In this document: positions 51,651-60,588 of the stretch, in pieces
How positions within the stretch are numbered: the first letter of the stretch is position 1
Layout: every line of letters starts with the position of its first letter
Source: Actinoplanes sp. M2I2
Lineage (GTDB): Bacteria > Actinomycetota > Actinomycetes > Mycobacteriales > Micromonosporaceae
Direction of reading: 5' to 3'
Length of the DNA: 64,000 bases
Assembly: GCF_023544445.1 (NCBI RefSeq)
Contig: NZ_JALPVJ010000012.1
Location: 62,001-126,000, forward strand
Notes under the pieces: generated by a model
What the model was told of the DNA's origin: nothing
What the model saw: only the letters and a program-made list of their open reading frames with translations
Databases searched by the model: none
Translations under genes and position numbers: made by a program

Positions 51651-51993
51651 TCGTGTCGCGGCCGCGCGGCGACACGTCGGCGGCCCGCAGGGCGAGCTCG
51701 GTGACGCCGGCGTCGCGGATCGTCCGCAGCAGGTCGAGCTGGGAATCGATGCGGGTCGTCTGCTCGTCGTCGATGAAATACGACACCGGCACCCCGAAGT
51801 AGGTCGCGAGCGCGGTCAGATGCTGAATGGTCGGGTTGTCACGCCGGCCGGTGCGCAGCTGCCAGATGTACGTATGGGAGATCGACACTCCCTGGCCGGA
51901 CCGGACAGCCTCAGCCACGGCCATGTAACTCGGCTCGGGCCGCAGCTGTTTGAAAAGCCTGTCCAGTCTCCCGGCGATGGAGAAGGCGCCCAC
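51592..51993 (-). CDS. XRE-family transcriptional regulator
   Basis: 133 residues. N-terminal helix-turn-helix (about 7-75): RLDRLFKQLRPEPSYMAVAE, SISHTYIWQLRTGRRDNPTI and LTALATYFGVPVSYFIDDEQ. The C-terminal helical domain (about 76-133) contains LLRTIRDAGVTELALRAADV. The helix-turn-helix layout matches regulators commonly found with ImmA peptidase, MAB_1171c and P450 genes. A weaker sigma-B/F-like element (GTTTAT-N13-GGGGAT, 52070-52094) lies upstream. It overlaps the membrane-protein gene by 59 bp. Confidence 0.85.
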   Translation of the reverse strand: MGAFSIAGRLDRLFKQLRPEPSYMAVAEAVRSGQGVSISHTYIWQLRTGRRDNPTIQHLTALATYFGVPVSYFIDDEQTTRIDSQLDLLRTIRDAGVTELALRAADVSPRGRDTISELIQRVWESEKGLRGHG

Positions 51994-52161
51994 CCACGCC
52001 TCCCTCCCGTTTGGTCATCACGCAGCCTACGACGCCATGAGCAGGGACGCGAGCCTCACGTCCATGCACATCCCCCGATGCAGGCGCCATAAACTGACGT
52101 TGACGGACCCGATGCAGCCTAGAACACCTCATCGCGCTGCTCAAGGGCCTGAAGAGCTGTC

Positions 52162-52192
52162 TTGTTACCGGGACGCGCGGAACTTGTATGGT
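52162..52192 (+). promoter_or_regulatory. candidate promoter for a leaderless cytochrome P450 message
   Basis: TTGTTA at 52162-52167 and TATGGT at 52187-52192 (19-nt spacer) would start transcription at about 52199, exactly on the GTG used as P450 start. No ribosome site is present there, consistent with a leaderless transcript. Confidence 0.3.
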
Positions 52193-52198
52193 CAGGTT

Positions 52199-53410
52199 GT
52201 GGCGAGCATTGTGGAAGGTCGCGAAGTTTCGGCACTGCTGGACGAGCTCAGCACCATGGTGGGACGAGAGGATCCCTACGGCCACTACGCGAGGCTGCGG
52301 GAGCTGGGGCCGGTGCTGCGCGAGCCCGACGGCACCCTGATCGTCACCCGGTTCGCCGACTGCCAGGCGGTCTCCCGCGACCACCGGCTGGGCAAGATGC
52401 CGATCGAGATGCTCCCGCTGGCCGGCCTGGCCGACTGGGCCGAGCACCCGGCGCTGCACGGCTACTTCACGAGCCTGCTGGGCATCAACCCGCCCGATCA
52501 CACCCGGTTGCGACGGCTGGTCAGCTCGAGCTTCACCGCGCGCCGGGTGCGGGAGCTGGGGCCGGCGACCACCCGGATGATCGACGACCTGATCGACGAC
52601 CTGTCCGCCGCGGGCACCGCCGACTTCGTCGCGGCGTTCGCGTTCCCCCTGCCCTGCAACGTGATCAGCGAGCTGCTGGGGGTTCCCGAGGCCGACCGCG
52701 CGCCCTTCCAGCATCTGGTGCAGGACTGGTCGGCGGTGCTCGACGAGATCACGCCCGAGGTGCTGCTCAAGGCCGACCCGGCTGCCCAGGCGGTGCGCGA
52801 CTATCTGGGCGGGCTGGCCGCCGAGCGACGGCAACGGCCCCGGGGCGACCTGATGAGCGCGATGGTGGAGCACGAGGAGGCGGGCGACCGGCTCACCGGC
52901 GACGAGTTGCTGACCATGGCCGGTCTGCTGTTCGCGGCCGGCTTCGAGACCACGACCAACCTGCTCTCCAACGGCCTGGCCGCGCTGCTCGACCATCCGG
53001 AGCAGCTGCCCCGGCTGCACGCCGACCCGGCCGCGGCGGTCGAGGAGCTGCTGCGCTTCGACTCCCCGGTGCAGAACATCGACCGTACGGTGATCGAGCC
53101 GGCGTCGGTGGCCGGGGTGGCGCTCGAGCCGGGCCAGCGGATCGTGGCCTACACCGGGGCGGCCAACCGGGACCCGCGGCGTTTCACCGACCCGGACCGC
53201 CTCGACCTGCTGCGGGCCGACACCGCGTCGCTGTCGTTCGGCGGGGGCATCCACTACTGCCTGGGCGCGCCGATGGCCCGGCTCGAGGCGCAGATCGCCT
53301 TTCCGCGGCTCTTCGAGCGGCTGCCGGGGTTGCGGCGGGCGGACGGCGCCGAGCGGCGCAACAGCCTCACGATCCGCGGCTTCGACAGCCTGCCGGTGAC
53401 GACTGCGTGA
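52199..53410 (+). CDS. cytochrome P450
   Basis: 403 residues from GTG 52199, the usual bacterial P450 length; the open frame extends further upstream without family similarity. I-helix FAAGFETTTN for oxygen activation, K-helix EELLRFDSPV (ExxR), meander NRDPRRFTDPDRLDL, and heme loop FGGGIHYCLGAPMARLE with the Cys ligand. It needs a ferredoxin partner that is not in the window. It is divergent from the XRE gene, an arrangement recurring in actinobacteria with ImmA and MAB_1171c genes. Substrate unknown. Confidence 0.93.
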   Translation: MASIVEGREVSALLDELSTMVGREDPYGHYARLRELGPVLREPDGTLIVTRFADCQAVSRDHRLGKMPIEMLPLAGLADWAEHPALHGYFTSLLGINPPDHTRLRRLVSSSFTARRVRELGPATTRMIDDLIDDLSAAGTADFVAAFAFPLPCNVISELLGVPEADRAPFQHLVQDWSAVLDEITPEVLLKADPAAQAVRDYLGGLAAERRQRPRGDLMSAMVEHEEAGDRLTGDELLTMAGLLFAAGFETTTNLLSNGLAALLDHPEQLPRLHADPAAAVEELLRFDSPVQNIDRTVIEPASVAGVALEPGQRIVAYTGAANRDPRRFTDPDRLDLLRADTASLSFGGGIHYCLGAPMARLEAQIAFPRLFERLPGLRRADGAERRNSLTIRGFDSLPVTTA

Positions 53411-53513
53411 GAGCTGGCCGCCTCAAAGAACCGGTCGCAGAAGCAGGCACAAATAAGACGCCGCTGCGAATTCCACGGGGGAAGAACTCGCAACGGCGCA
53501 CTCGGAACATTAG

Positions 53514-53531
53514 ACGACAGCGGGCTGTCGT
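53514..53531. terminator. small hairpin between the P450 and lipoprotein genes
   Basis: acgacag/ctgtcgt, a 7-bp stem with a 4-nt loop, between the convergent P450 and lipoprotein genes. No U-tract, so termination is plausible but unproved. Confidence 0.35.
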
Positions 53532-53566
53532 GTCTATCCCGCCGGCTGAGCCGACCGTTGGACCAG

Positions 53567-54262
53567 CTAACCAACCCGCTGGACCACGGTGCCGACGAGC
53601 TTCTGCCAGTCGGCGTCGAAGTTCGACGCGGCGCTCGACGTGCCCAGCCGGTAGAGCGCGTACTGATCGACGAGGACGACGTTCCGGCTGTTCAGGATGG
53701 CCACCGCGGTGTCGGCCGCACCCGGGTGGGCCTTCTCGTACGTCTTGTGCCGGATCACCACGAAGCCCTTCCAACCGGCCTCGTCCAACGTTTTGATCTC
53801 GATCTTCTCGGTGTAGCCCGGTTCGGACTTGTCGTCGTTGACCGTGGCCGGCACCGACACCGACGGCGGGCAGCTGTCGGCGATCGCCCGCAGAGCCGTG
53901 TGGGCGGCCGTGGCCAGCGTGACGTCGCCGTAGACGAGCGCCGTCTGGTCGAGCGTCTGCGCGCCGTTCTTTCCCTCGTCCACAAAGGACGACGCCACGA
54001 CCTCCCCGCCGGGTGGCACGGTGGGCGCGGCCGACGTGCCGCCGCAGAGGCTCACCAGCTTGCCCGGGTCGGCGCTCTGCGCGGGTGGCTGCCACGTCGG
54101 GCCGATCTCGGCCGCCTGCAGCAGCGCGCCGCGCATCGTGGTGACGTCGACGAGCCCGGTCGGCTCGGGCGCCGGCTCGTCGTCCGACGAGCAGCCGGCC
54201 ACCGCGAGCAGGGCCAACGCCGTCGTCGCGGCGAGTCGGGAGGCTCTTGCGGTCACGAACAT
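53567..54262 (-). CDS. putative lipoprotein, PknH/LppH-like sensor domain
   Basis: 231 residues. A lipoprotein signal (SRLAATTALALLAVAGC) has a clear lipobox, LAVAGC, followed by SSDDEPAPEP. The mature part shows LLQAAEIGPTWQPPA, VVASSFVDEGKNGAQTLDQT, VYGDVTLATAAHTALRAIAD and NVVLVDQYALYRLG. This layout recalls the extracellular sensor domain of actinobacterial PknH and LppH lipoproteins. Function unknown. Confidence 0.7.
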   Translation of the reverse strand: MFVTARASRLAATTALALLAVAGCSSDDEPAPEPTGLVDVTTMRGALLQAAEIGPTWQPPAQSADPGKLVSLCGGTSAAPTVPPGGEVVASSFVDEGKNGAQTLDQTALVYGDVTLATAAHTALRAIADSCPPSVSVPATVNDDKSEPGYTEKIEIKTLDEAGWKGFVVIRHKTYEKAHPGAADTAVAILNSRNVVLVDQYALYRLGTSSAASNFDADWQKLVGTVVQRVG

Positions 54263-54404
54263 CGGGCCATCCTCCCAGACCGGCGGGCGGCCCCGACGAC
54301 GATGCCGCGACTACTACCGACCGGCATCCGGGCTCGACTCTCGGTGACGAAACGGGAGGCGACGGGATAGGTTGTCCCCGAGACCCTTCAGGTGAGGAGG
54401 TCGC

Positions 54405-55853
54405 ATGGCGGACATCGACGCGCTTGCTCTGCGGCTGCGCGCCGAGCTGGGCCCCGAGCAGGTCGTCACCGACCGGCAGGAGCTCCGGACGTACGAGTGC
54501 GACGGCCTCGCCCACTACAAGGTCATTCCGGCCCTGGTCGTGCTGCCGCACACCGCGAGCCAGGTCGCCACCGTGGTCCGGGCCTGCGTCGCGGCCGGCG
54601 TGCCGTTCGTGGCCCGCGGCTCCGGCACCGGGCTCTCCGGCGGGGCGCTCCCGCACGCCGAGGGCGTCCTGATCGTCACCGCCCAGATGCGCCGCATCCT
54701 CGACATCGCGCCGGCCGACGAGCGGGCCGTGGTCGAGCCCGGGGTGATCAACCTGCAGGTCACCAAGGCCGCCGCACCGCACGGCTACTACTACGCGCCC
54801 GACCCGTCCAGCCAGCAGATCTGCTCGATCGGCGGGAACGTCGCCGAGAACTCGGGCGGCGCCCACTGCCTCAAGTACGGCTTCACCACCAACCACGTCA
54901 CCGGCCTGCAGATCGTGGCCCCCGACGGCGAGCTGCTGCGGCTCGGCGGCCGCGCGCTCGACCCGCCGGGGTACGACCTGATCGGCGCGTTCGTCGGCTC
55001 GGAGGGCACGCTGGGCGTCGCCACCGAGGTGACCGTGCGGCTCACCCGGCTGCCCGAGGCGGTGCGCACGCTGCTGGCCGCCTTTCCCAGCATCGACGCC
55101 GCCGGCGCGGCCACCTCGGCGATCATCGCGGCCGGGGTGGTGCCGGCCGCGATCGAGATAATGGACGCGCTGGCCATCGAGGCGGCCGAGGCCGCCGTCG
55201 CCTGCGGCTACCCGCCCGGCGCGGCGGCCGTGCTGATCGTCGAGCTGGACGGGCCGGCGGCCGAGGTCGAGGCCCAGTTCGACCAGGTCACCGCGCTGTG
55301 CGACCGGGCCGGCGCGTTCGAGTTACGGACGGCGGCCGACGACATCGAGCGGGCGCTGTTCTGGAAGGGCCGCAAGTCCGCCTTCGCCGCGGTGGGCCGG
55401 ATCAGCCCCGACTACATCGTGCAGGACGGCGTGATCCCGCGGACCGCGCTGCCCGAGGTGCTGCGCCGCATCGGCGAGGTGGCCGGGCGGCACGGCGTAC
55501 GGGTGGCCAACGTCTTCCACGCCGGCGACGGCAACCTGCACCCGCTGGTGCTGTTCGACGCCCGCGTCGAGGGTGAGGCCGAGCGGGCCGAGACGGTGTC
55601 CGGCGCGATCATCGATCTCTGCATCGAGTACGGCGGCTCGATCACCGGTGAGCACGGCGTCGGCATGGACAAGGCGAAGTACATGCCCCGCATGTTCAGC
55701 GACGACGACCTCGACACCATGCAGCTGGTGCGGTGCGCGTTCGACCCCGGCCGGCTGGCCAACCCCGGCAAGGTGTTCCCGACCCCGCGGCTGTGCGGCG
55801 AACGGCCCGGTGGCGGCCTGGCCGAACGTTTCCCCGGCGTGGACGTGTTCTGA
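54405..55853 (+). CDS. glcD: glycolate oxidase subunit GlcD
   Basis: 482 residues, FAD-binding type 4 oxidoreductase. FAD region: PFVARGSGTGLSGGALPHAE, DPSSQQICSIGGNVAENSGG and GYDLIGAFVGSEGTLGVATE. The C-terminal cap carries VFHAGDGNLHPLVLFDAR and SITGEHGVGMDKAKYMP. It oxidises glycolate or a related 2-hydroxyacid to a 2-oxoacid. It precedes glcE and glcF with one-base overlaps (TGATG), an intact three-subunit module. Confidence 0.9.
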   Translation: MADIDALALRLRAELGPEQVVTDRQELRTYECDGLAHYKVIPALVVLPHTASQVATVVRACVAAGVPFVARGSGTGLSGGALPHAEGVLIVTAQMRRILDIAPADERAVVEPGVINLQVTKAAAPHGYYYAPDPSSQQICSIGGNVAENSGGAHCLKYGFTTNHVTGLQIVAPDGELLRLGGRALDPPGYDLIGAFVGSEGTLGVATEVTVRLTRLPEAVRTLLAAFPSIDAAGAATSAIIAAGVVPAAIEIMDALAIEAAEAAVACGYPPGAAAVLIVELDGPAAEVEAQFDQVTALCDRAGAFELRTAADDIERALFWKGRKSAFAAVGRISPDYIVQDGVIPRTALPEVLRRIGEVAGRHGVRVANVFHAGDGNLHPLVLFDARVEGEAERAETVSGAIIDLCIEYGGSITGEHGVGMDKAKYMPRMFSDDDLDTMQLVRCAFDPGRLANPGKVFPTPRLCGERPGGGLAERFPGVDVF

Positions 55854-56971
55854 TGGGGGCGCTCGACGAGCTGACCCGCCCGGCCGGCGACGACGACCAC
55901 GTCGGCGGCGTGCCGGCCCGGCTGGTCGCCGCGCCGGCCTCGACCGGGGAGGCGGCCGCGCTGGTCGCCGCCGCGCGCGACCTGACCGTCGTCGTCCGGG
56001 GCGGCGGAACGAAACTGCACTGGGGCCCGCCCCCACGCTCGCTCGATCTGATCATCGACACGGGCCGGCTGGCCGGGGTGGTCGAGCACGCGGCCGGCGA
56101 CCTGATCACCGTGCTGCGGGCCGGGACGCCGCTGGGCGACCTCGAGCTGGGCGATCAGCAGCTGGCCCTCGACGCCCCCGCGGCGGCCACGGTGGGCGGC
56201 GTGGTCGCGACCGGGACGAGCGGCCCGCGGCGGCTGCACTACGGCACCGCGCGCGACTTGCTGATCGGCATCACCATCGTGCGGCCCGACGGCGTCGTCG
56301 CGCGGTCCGGCGGCAAGGTGGTCAAGAACGTCGCCGGCTACGACCTCGGCAAGCTCTACACCGGGTCGTACGGGACACTCGGGCTGATCACCGAGTGCGT
56401 GTTCCGGCTGCATCCCCGGCCGGCGGCGGCCGCGTACGTCCGCTCGACCGCCCCGGCCCAGGCCGTGCCGGCGATCCTGGCCGCCCAGGTCGCGCCGGCC
56501 GCGATCGAGATCGACACGGCCACGGGCGAGCTCGCCGTGCTCCTCGAGGGCACGCCGGCGGGCGTCCGGGAAAGGTCCGCCCTGGTCGAGAAGCTGCTGG
56601 CCGGGGAGCTGAGCGAGACCGCGCCCGGGTGGTGGGGCCGCGACCCGTGGGCGCCCGACGAGATCGGGATGAAGCTGTCGGTGCCGCTGTCGAAGGTGCC
56701 CTCGCTGATCGACTCGGGGGCGGCGCTGCGAGGCTCGGCCGGCACGGGGGTCCTCTACGCCGCCGCGCGGGACATCACCGAGGTCGAGCGGCTACGGGCG
56801 TTGTGCGTGCGCGGCGGCGGGCACGCGGTGGTGCTGACCGCACCGGCCGAGGTGCGCGACATCCTCGACATGTGGGGGCCGGTGCCGGGACTGGCGCTGA
56901 TGCGGCGGATCAAGGATCAGTTCGACCCCGGTCACCGTTTCGCGCCGGGGCGTTTCGTGGGAGGCATCTGA
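55853..56971 (+). CDS. glcE: glycolate oxidase subunit GlcE
   Basis: 372 residues. Second FAD-binding subunit: VVVRGGGTKLHWGPPPRSLD, AAATVGGVVATGTSGPRRLH, DGVVARSGGKVVKNVAGYDL and GKLYTGSYGTLGLITECVFR. It is shorter than GlcD, as usual. The TGATG overlap with glcD and the one-base overlap with glcF indicate co-translation and complex formation. Confidence 0.9.
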   Translation: MGALDELTRPAGDDDHVGGVPARLVAAPASTGEAAALVAAARDLTVVVRGGGTKLHWGPPPRSLDLIIDTGRLAGVVEHAAGDLITVLRAGTPLGDLELGDQQLALDAPAAATVGGVVATGTSGPRRLHYGTARDLLIGITIVRPDGVVARSGGKVVKNVAGYDLGKLYTGSYGTLGLITECVFRLHPRPAAAAYVRSTAPAQAVPAILAAQVAPAAIEIDTATGELAVLLEGTPAGVRERSALVEKLLAGELSETAPGWWGRDPWAPDEIGMKLSVPLSKVPSLIDSGAALRGSAGTGVLYAAARDITEVERLRALCVRGGGHAVVLTAPAEVRDILDMWGPVPGLALMRRIKDQFDPGHRFAPGRFVGGI

Positions 56972-58332
56972 TGGTCGACGCCACCTGGGGCACCGGCGAG
57001 CCGCCGCGCGACGTGCTCGGGCCGGTCGACGACGGCCGGGCGTTCGACCACGACCACCCGCCGCGCGCCGACCTGCTGGCCGACTGCGTGCACTGCGGCT
57101 TCTGCCTGCCCAGCTGCCCGACGTACGTGCTGTGGGGCGCCGAGGCCGACTCGCCGCGCGGCCGCATCTACCTGATGAACGAGGGCGTCGACGGCGAACC
57201 GCTCAGCCCGTCGATGGTCTCCCACTTCGACAAGTGCCTGGGCTGCATGGCCTGCGTGACCGCGTGCCCGTCCGGCGTGCAGTACGACCGCCTGATCGAG
57301 GACACCCGGGCCCAGGTCGAACGCCGGTTCACCCGCGACCGCGGCGACGCCCTGCTGAGGCGGGCCATCTTCGCGCTCTTCCCTTATCCGCGCCGGCTCC
57401 GCCTGCTGCGGGGGCCGCTCCGGGCGTACCAGAGCTCGGGTCTGCAGAGACTGGTGGCCCGCAGCGGCCTGCTCGACCGTCTGGGTCCCACCCTGGCGAC
57501 GCTCGAGTCGCTGGCGCCGCGGCTGCGCAAGGTCCCCCCGCCGCCGAGCCGGGTCGCGGCCCGGGGCGCCCGCCGGGCCGTCGTGGGCATGCTGACCGGC
57601 TGCGTCCAGGGCGCGTTCTTCCCCGAGGTGAATTCGGCCACCGTACGCGTTCTGGCCGCCGAGGGCTGCGACGTGGTGATCCCCCCGGGCCAGGGTTGCT
57701 GCGGCGCCCTCAGCGTCCACAACGGACGGCGCGACGAGGCGCTGCGTTTCGCCCGCCGGCTGATCGACACGTTCGAGCACACCGGCATGGACTACTTCGT
57801 GGTCAACGCGGCCGGTTGCGGTTCCAGCCTCAAGGAGTACGGCGACCTGCTCGCGGACGACCCGGCGTACGCGCGAAGGGCGGCGGCGTTCGCCGCGAAG
57901 GTCCGCGATCTGGCCGAGCTGCTCGAAGAGCTGGGCCCGGTAGCGCCCCGCCATCCCCTGCCGCTGACGGTGGCCTATCACGACGCCTGCCATCTGGCTC
58001 ACGCCCAGGGCGTCCGGGCCCAGCCGCGCGCGTTGCTGCGCGGCATCCCCGGGCTGACCGTGCGCGAGATCGCCGACCCCGAGCTGTGCTGCGGCTCGGC
58101 CGGCATCTGGAACGTCCTGAACCCGGTGCCCGCGGCCGAGCTGGGCGACCGCAAGGCGGCCAACGTGCTCGCCACCGGCGCCGAGCTGCTGGTCACCGCC
58201 AACCCGGGGTGCATGATGCAGGTGGCCGCCGCCCTGCGCCGTCAAGGTGCGGAGCTGGCCATGGCCCACACCGCCCAGGTTCTCGACGCTTCCCTGCGCG
58301 GCCTGGGAGCCGACGCCCTGCGTACGCCCTAG
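56971..58332 (+). CDS. glcF: glycolate oxidase iron-sulfur subunit GlcF
   Basis: 453 residues. Two 4Fe-4S clusters: DCVHCGFCLPSCPTYVLWG and KCLGCMACVTACPSGVQ. Two CCG domains follow (about 205-290 and 330-440) with GQGCCGALSVHNGRRDEALR, VNAAGCGSSLKEYGDLLAD, HDACHLAHAQG and LCCGSAGIWN. It passes electrons from GlcDE to the quinone pool or another acceptor. It overlaps the convergent gene at 58329 by 4 bp. Confidence 0.92.
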   Translation: MVDATWGTGEPPRDVLGPVDDGRAFDHDHPPRADLLADCVHCGFCLPSCPTYVLWGAEADSPRGRIYLMNEGVDGEPLSPSMVSHFDKCLGCMACVTACPSGVQYDRLIEDTRAQVERRFTRDRGDALLRRAIFALFPYPRRLRLLRGPLRAYQSSGLQRLVARSGLLDRLGPTLATLESLAPRLRKVPPPPSRVAARGARRAVVGMLTGCVQGAFFPEVNSATVRVLAAEGCDVVIPPGQGCCGALSVHNGRRDEALRFARRLIDTFEHTGMDYFVVNAAGCGSSLKEYGDLLADDPAYARRAAAFAAKVRDLAELLEELGPVAPRHPLPLTVAYHDACHLAHAQGVRAQPRALLRGIPGLTVREIADPELCCGSAGIWNVLNPVPAAELGDRKAANVLATGAELLVTANPGCMMQVAAALRRQGAELAMAHTAQVLDASLRGLGADALRTP

Positions 58333-58895
58333 AGTCCGGCCGCGTCGTCGTAGCGGCTGCGCAGGCCGGCCATCTCGGCTTCGGCCAGCGCCTCCTTCTG
58401 CGCCAGGTCCGCGTACCGGGCCGGGAACATCTCGCGGAGCCGGTCGGCGAACGTGACGTCGGCGGTGGCCTCGACGACCTGGATGCCCGGTAGCTGGGTG
58501 GACATGTCGACGATGACCGGGCCGGCCAGCTTGACCGCCACGTCCCACGGGCGCTTCGGCTCGGCGACCCCGCAGAGGTGGAAGCCGTAGACCTTGCGGA
58601 CGTCCGCGAGGGCCACCGCCTGAGCCGGCTCGTAGCCGTAGACGCGGACCCCGCAGATCGGCTTGACATCCGCGCCGGCCGCCGTCGCGACGTCGTGACC
58701 GGCGTGGTTGTGCCGGCCCGGGTCCGACTGTTCGAGCGTGTCGCGCATCCGGGTCTCGATCTGGGTCCGCAGATCGGCCGGCTCGTCCTCCGGAGTGGCC
58801 AGGATGAGGGCACCGGCCGACACCGTCAGCAGGATCGCCGCCGCACCCACATAGCGGTGCCGGAGCCCCGCCGCGAGGTCCTTCCAGGACTTCAT
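58329..58895 (-). CDS. single-pass membrane protein of unknown function
   Basis: 188 residues from ATG 58895 (MKSWKDLAAGLRHRYVG) with GAGGTGAGAG upstream. One helix (about 17-34, AAAILLTVSAGALILAT) precedes an extracytoplasmic region with two Cys (PICGVRVYGYEPAQAVALAD and FHLCGVAEPKRPWDV). No family is recognised. It lies 85 bp downstream of the LPMO gene on the same strand, beyond a strong hairpin, so it is probably transcribed separately. Confidence 0.6.
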   Translation of the reverse strand: MKSWKDLAAGLRHRYVGAAAILLTVSAGALILATPEDEPADLRTQIETRMRDTLEQSDPGRHNHAGHDVATAAGADVKPICGVRVYGYEPAQAVALADVRKVYGFHLCGVAEPKRPWDVAVKLAGPVIVDMSTQLPGIQVVEATADVTFADRLREMFPARYADLAQKEALAEAEMAGLRSRYDDAAGL

Positions 58896-58944
58896 GTTCG
58901 CTCTCACCTCGTCGCCGGCCGCGTGGTCACTTCGGGAGCGGGCG

Positions 58945-58972
58945 GCCCGGGGCATCGACCGATGCCCCGGGC
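58945..58972 (-). terminator. hairpin terminator after the LPMO gene
   Basis: A near-perfect GC stem of 11-13 bp (gcccggggcat / atgccccgggc) with a short loop, 8 nt after the LPMO stop on the minus strand. No U-tract is visible. Confidence 0.7.
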
Positions 58973-58980
58973 CCCGCTGA

Positions 58981-59637
58981 TCAGGTGAAGTTCACGTCGC
59001 TGCACCACATGTAGGCCTGGTCGAGGTGCGAGGCCTGCCAGATGACGAAGACGATGTGATGTCCGGTGTATCCGGAGGTCGAGACGTTGAACGAGATGTT
59101 CTGAGCCGGCGCGTACCGGCCGGTCTGCGTGATGAAGTCGAGGTTCCCCCAGCCGAGGCGCTGGGTGGCCGGGTTGAACCCCTGCTTGCTGACGTAGACC
59201 CGGAAGTGGTCGGCACCGTGGCTGGCCTGGTCGTAGAGCTGGACCGTGAAGTTGCGGCCGATGTTCGAGGTCCGCCAGGCGCCCGGCTCGTTGAGGCTGT
59301 TGTTGCGGGTCAGGCCGTTGCTGCAGAGCTGCCCGTCCGGGGTACGGGCCTGGTACTGACCGCCGAGGCCGTCGCGCAGGGCACTCATCCAGTTCCACAT
59401 GGTGTCGGGGTTGGACTGGAAGGCCTTGTAGCACATGGGGTCCTGCTGCTGCATGGCCGGATTGGTGTGCTGACTGCCCCAGGACTGCCAGCACTGGTAG
59501 GCGCGGGTCGCCGGGCTCACGACGGTGCCGTGGGCCTGAGCCGCGCTGCTCCACGGCAGCAGCGCAGCCAGCATGGCGAGCAGCACGACGACGGCACGGA
59601 CGGGGCTCCGGCCGGATCGGAACTCGTGTGGACGCAC
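58981..59637 (-). CDS. AA10-type lytic polysaccharide monooxygenase
   Basis: 218 residues, GTG start with GGAGG at 8 nt. The signal peptide ends SSAAQA, making His36 (AHGTVVSPATRAY) the mature N-terminus, the copper-brace His of AA10 LPMOs. Diagnostic C-terminal block: HHIVFVIWQASHLDQAYMWC and SDVNFT. No carbohydrate-binding module is present. It cleaves crystalline chitin or cellulose oxidatively. A perfect CebR/CelR-type operator lies 36 nt upstream of the start, which favours cellulose-related regulation. Confidence 0.92.
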   Translation of the reverse strand: MRPHEFRSGRSPVRAVVVLLAMLAALLPWSSAAQAHGTVVSPATRAYQCWQSWGSQHTNPAMQQQDPMCYKAFQSNPDTMWNWMSALRDGLGGQYQARTPDGQLCSNGLTRNNSLNEPGAWRTSNIGRNFTVQLYDQASHGADHFRVYVSKQGFNPATQRLGWGNLDFITQTGRYAPAQNISFNVSTSGYTGHHIVFVIWQASHLDQAYMWCSDVNFT

Positions 59638-59672
59638 GATCTGTCCTCCATTCTTCGGCGTTCATACGATCA

Positions 59673-59686
59673 TGGGAGCGCTCCCA
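59673..59686. promoter_or_regulatory. CebR/CelR-type operator upstream of the LPMO gene
   Basis: TGGGAGCGCTCCCA, a perfect 14-bp palindrome identical to the consensus bound by the cellobiose-responsive LacI-family repressors CebR/CelR in Streptomyces and Thermobifida. It is 36-49 nt before the LPMO start. No cebR-like gene is in the window. Confidence 0.85.
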
Positions 59687-59803
59687 GAAATACTCTCACC
59701 CATGTGTCCGGATATCAACCTACGTCTATGGATATTGGCACAGCTCGCCACGATCCCGGCCACGGTCACGCACATTTCGGGATGCGACATATAGCCTGAA
59801 GCT

Positions 59804-60574
59804 ATGAGAAAACAGTCATCACGCCTGGCCGCTCCGGCGGTCGCCGTCCTGGCCACGCTGGTTGCCGTTCCCGCCCTCGACGCCGGCCGCCCAGCGCCGG
59901 CCTCGGCCACCGCCGCGGCGAAGTCCACGTCCGCCGATCAGACCCCGGAGAGTGTGCTGGTCACCGGCGAGGGGGAAGTGTTCGGCAAGCCGGACACGCT
60001 GGACGCCACCTTCGCCGTGGAGACGACCGCGTCCACGGTCGCCGAAGCCCTCAAACGCGCCAACACGGCGGCTGCTCGCATGCGCGACACGCTCGTCCGG
60101 CGCGGGGTGGCCAAGGCAGACCTGCAGACGTCGAACGTCAGCCTCACCTCGACCCGCAAGGACGACGGGACCGTCATCGGTTACACCGCGAACCAGGGGC
60201 TCACCGCGAGGATCCGCAACCTGCCGCAGGGCGGCGCGCTGATGTCCGCCGCCGTCGCGGCCGGCGGCGACGCGGCACGGGTGCTCGGCGCGTCCTTCTC
60301 GATCGAGGACGACGCCGCGCTGCTGGCCGAGGCACGCAAGAAGGCGTTCGCCGACGCCCGCCAGCGGGCCGCACTGTACGCCCGCGAGGCCGGCCGGCCG
60401 CTCGGCCGGGTGCTCAAGGTGAGCGAGGCGAGTCCCGCTCAGTGGAAGGGTGGAGACCGGTTCGCCGCGTCGGACTCGTCCGTCCCCCTCGAGCCGGGCC
60501 GCCAGGCGCTGACGGTCACCATCACGGTGGAGTGGGCCCTCGACGCGCCGGCACCCCGCAGCCGCCGATCCTGA
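59804..60574 (+). CDS. SIMPL-domain (DUF541) exported protein
   Basis: 256 residues. A signal peptide (about 1-38) is followed by the SIMPL domain: SVLVTGEGEVFGKPDTLDAT, VAEALKRANTAAARMRDTLV, VSLTSTRKDDGTVIGYTANQ and KAFADARQRAALYAREAGRP. These proteins are proposed periplasmic or surface proteins linked to oxidative stress in some bacteria; function here unknown. Convergent with a GNAT gene 14 bp away. Confidence 0.85.
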   Translation: MRKQSSRLAAPAVAVLATLVAVPALDAGRPAPASATAAAKSTSADQTPESVLVTGEGEVFGKPDTLDATFAVETTASTVAEALKRANTAAARMRDTLVRRGVAKADLQTSNVSLTSTRKDDGTVIGYTANQGLTARIRNLPQGGALMSAAVAAGGDAARVLGASFSIEDDAALLAEARKKAFADARQRAALYAREAGRPLGRVLKVSEASPAQWKGGDRFAASDSSVPLEPGRQALTVTITVEWALDAPAPRSRRS

Positions 60575-60588
60575 CCGGCTGACCCCTT

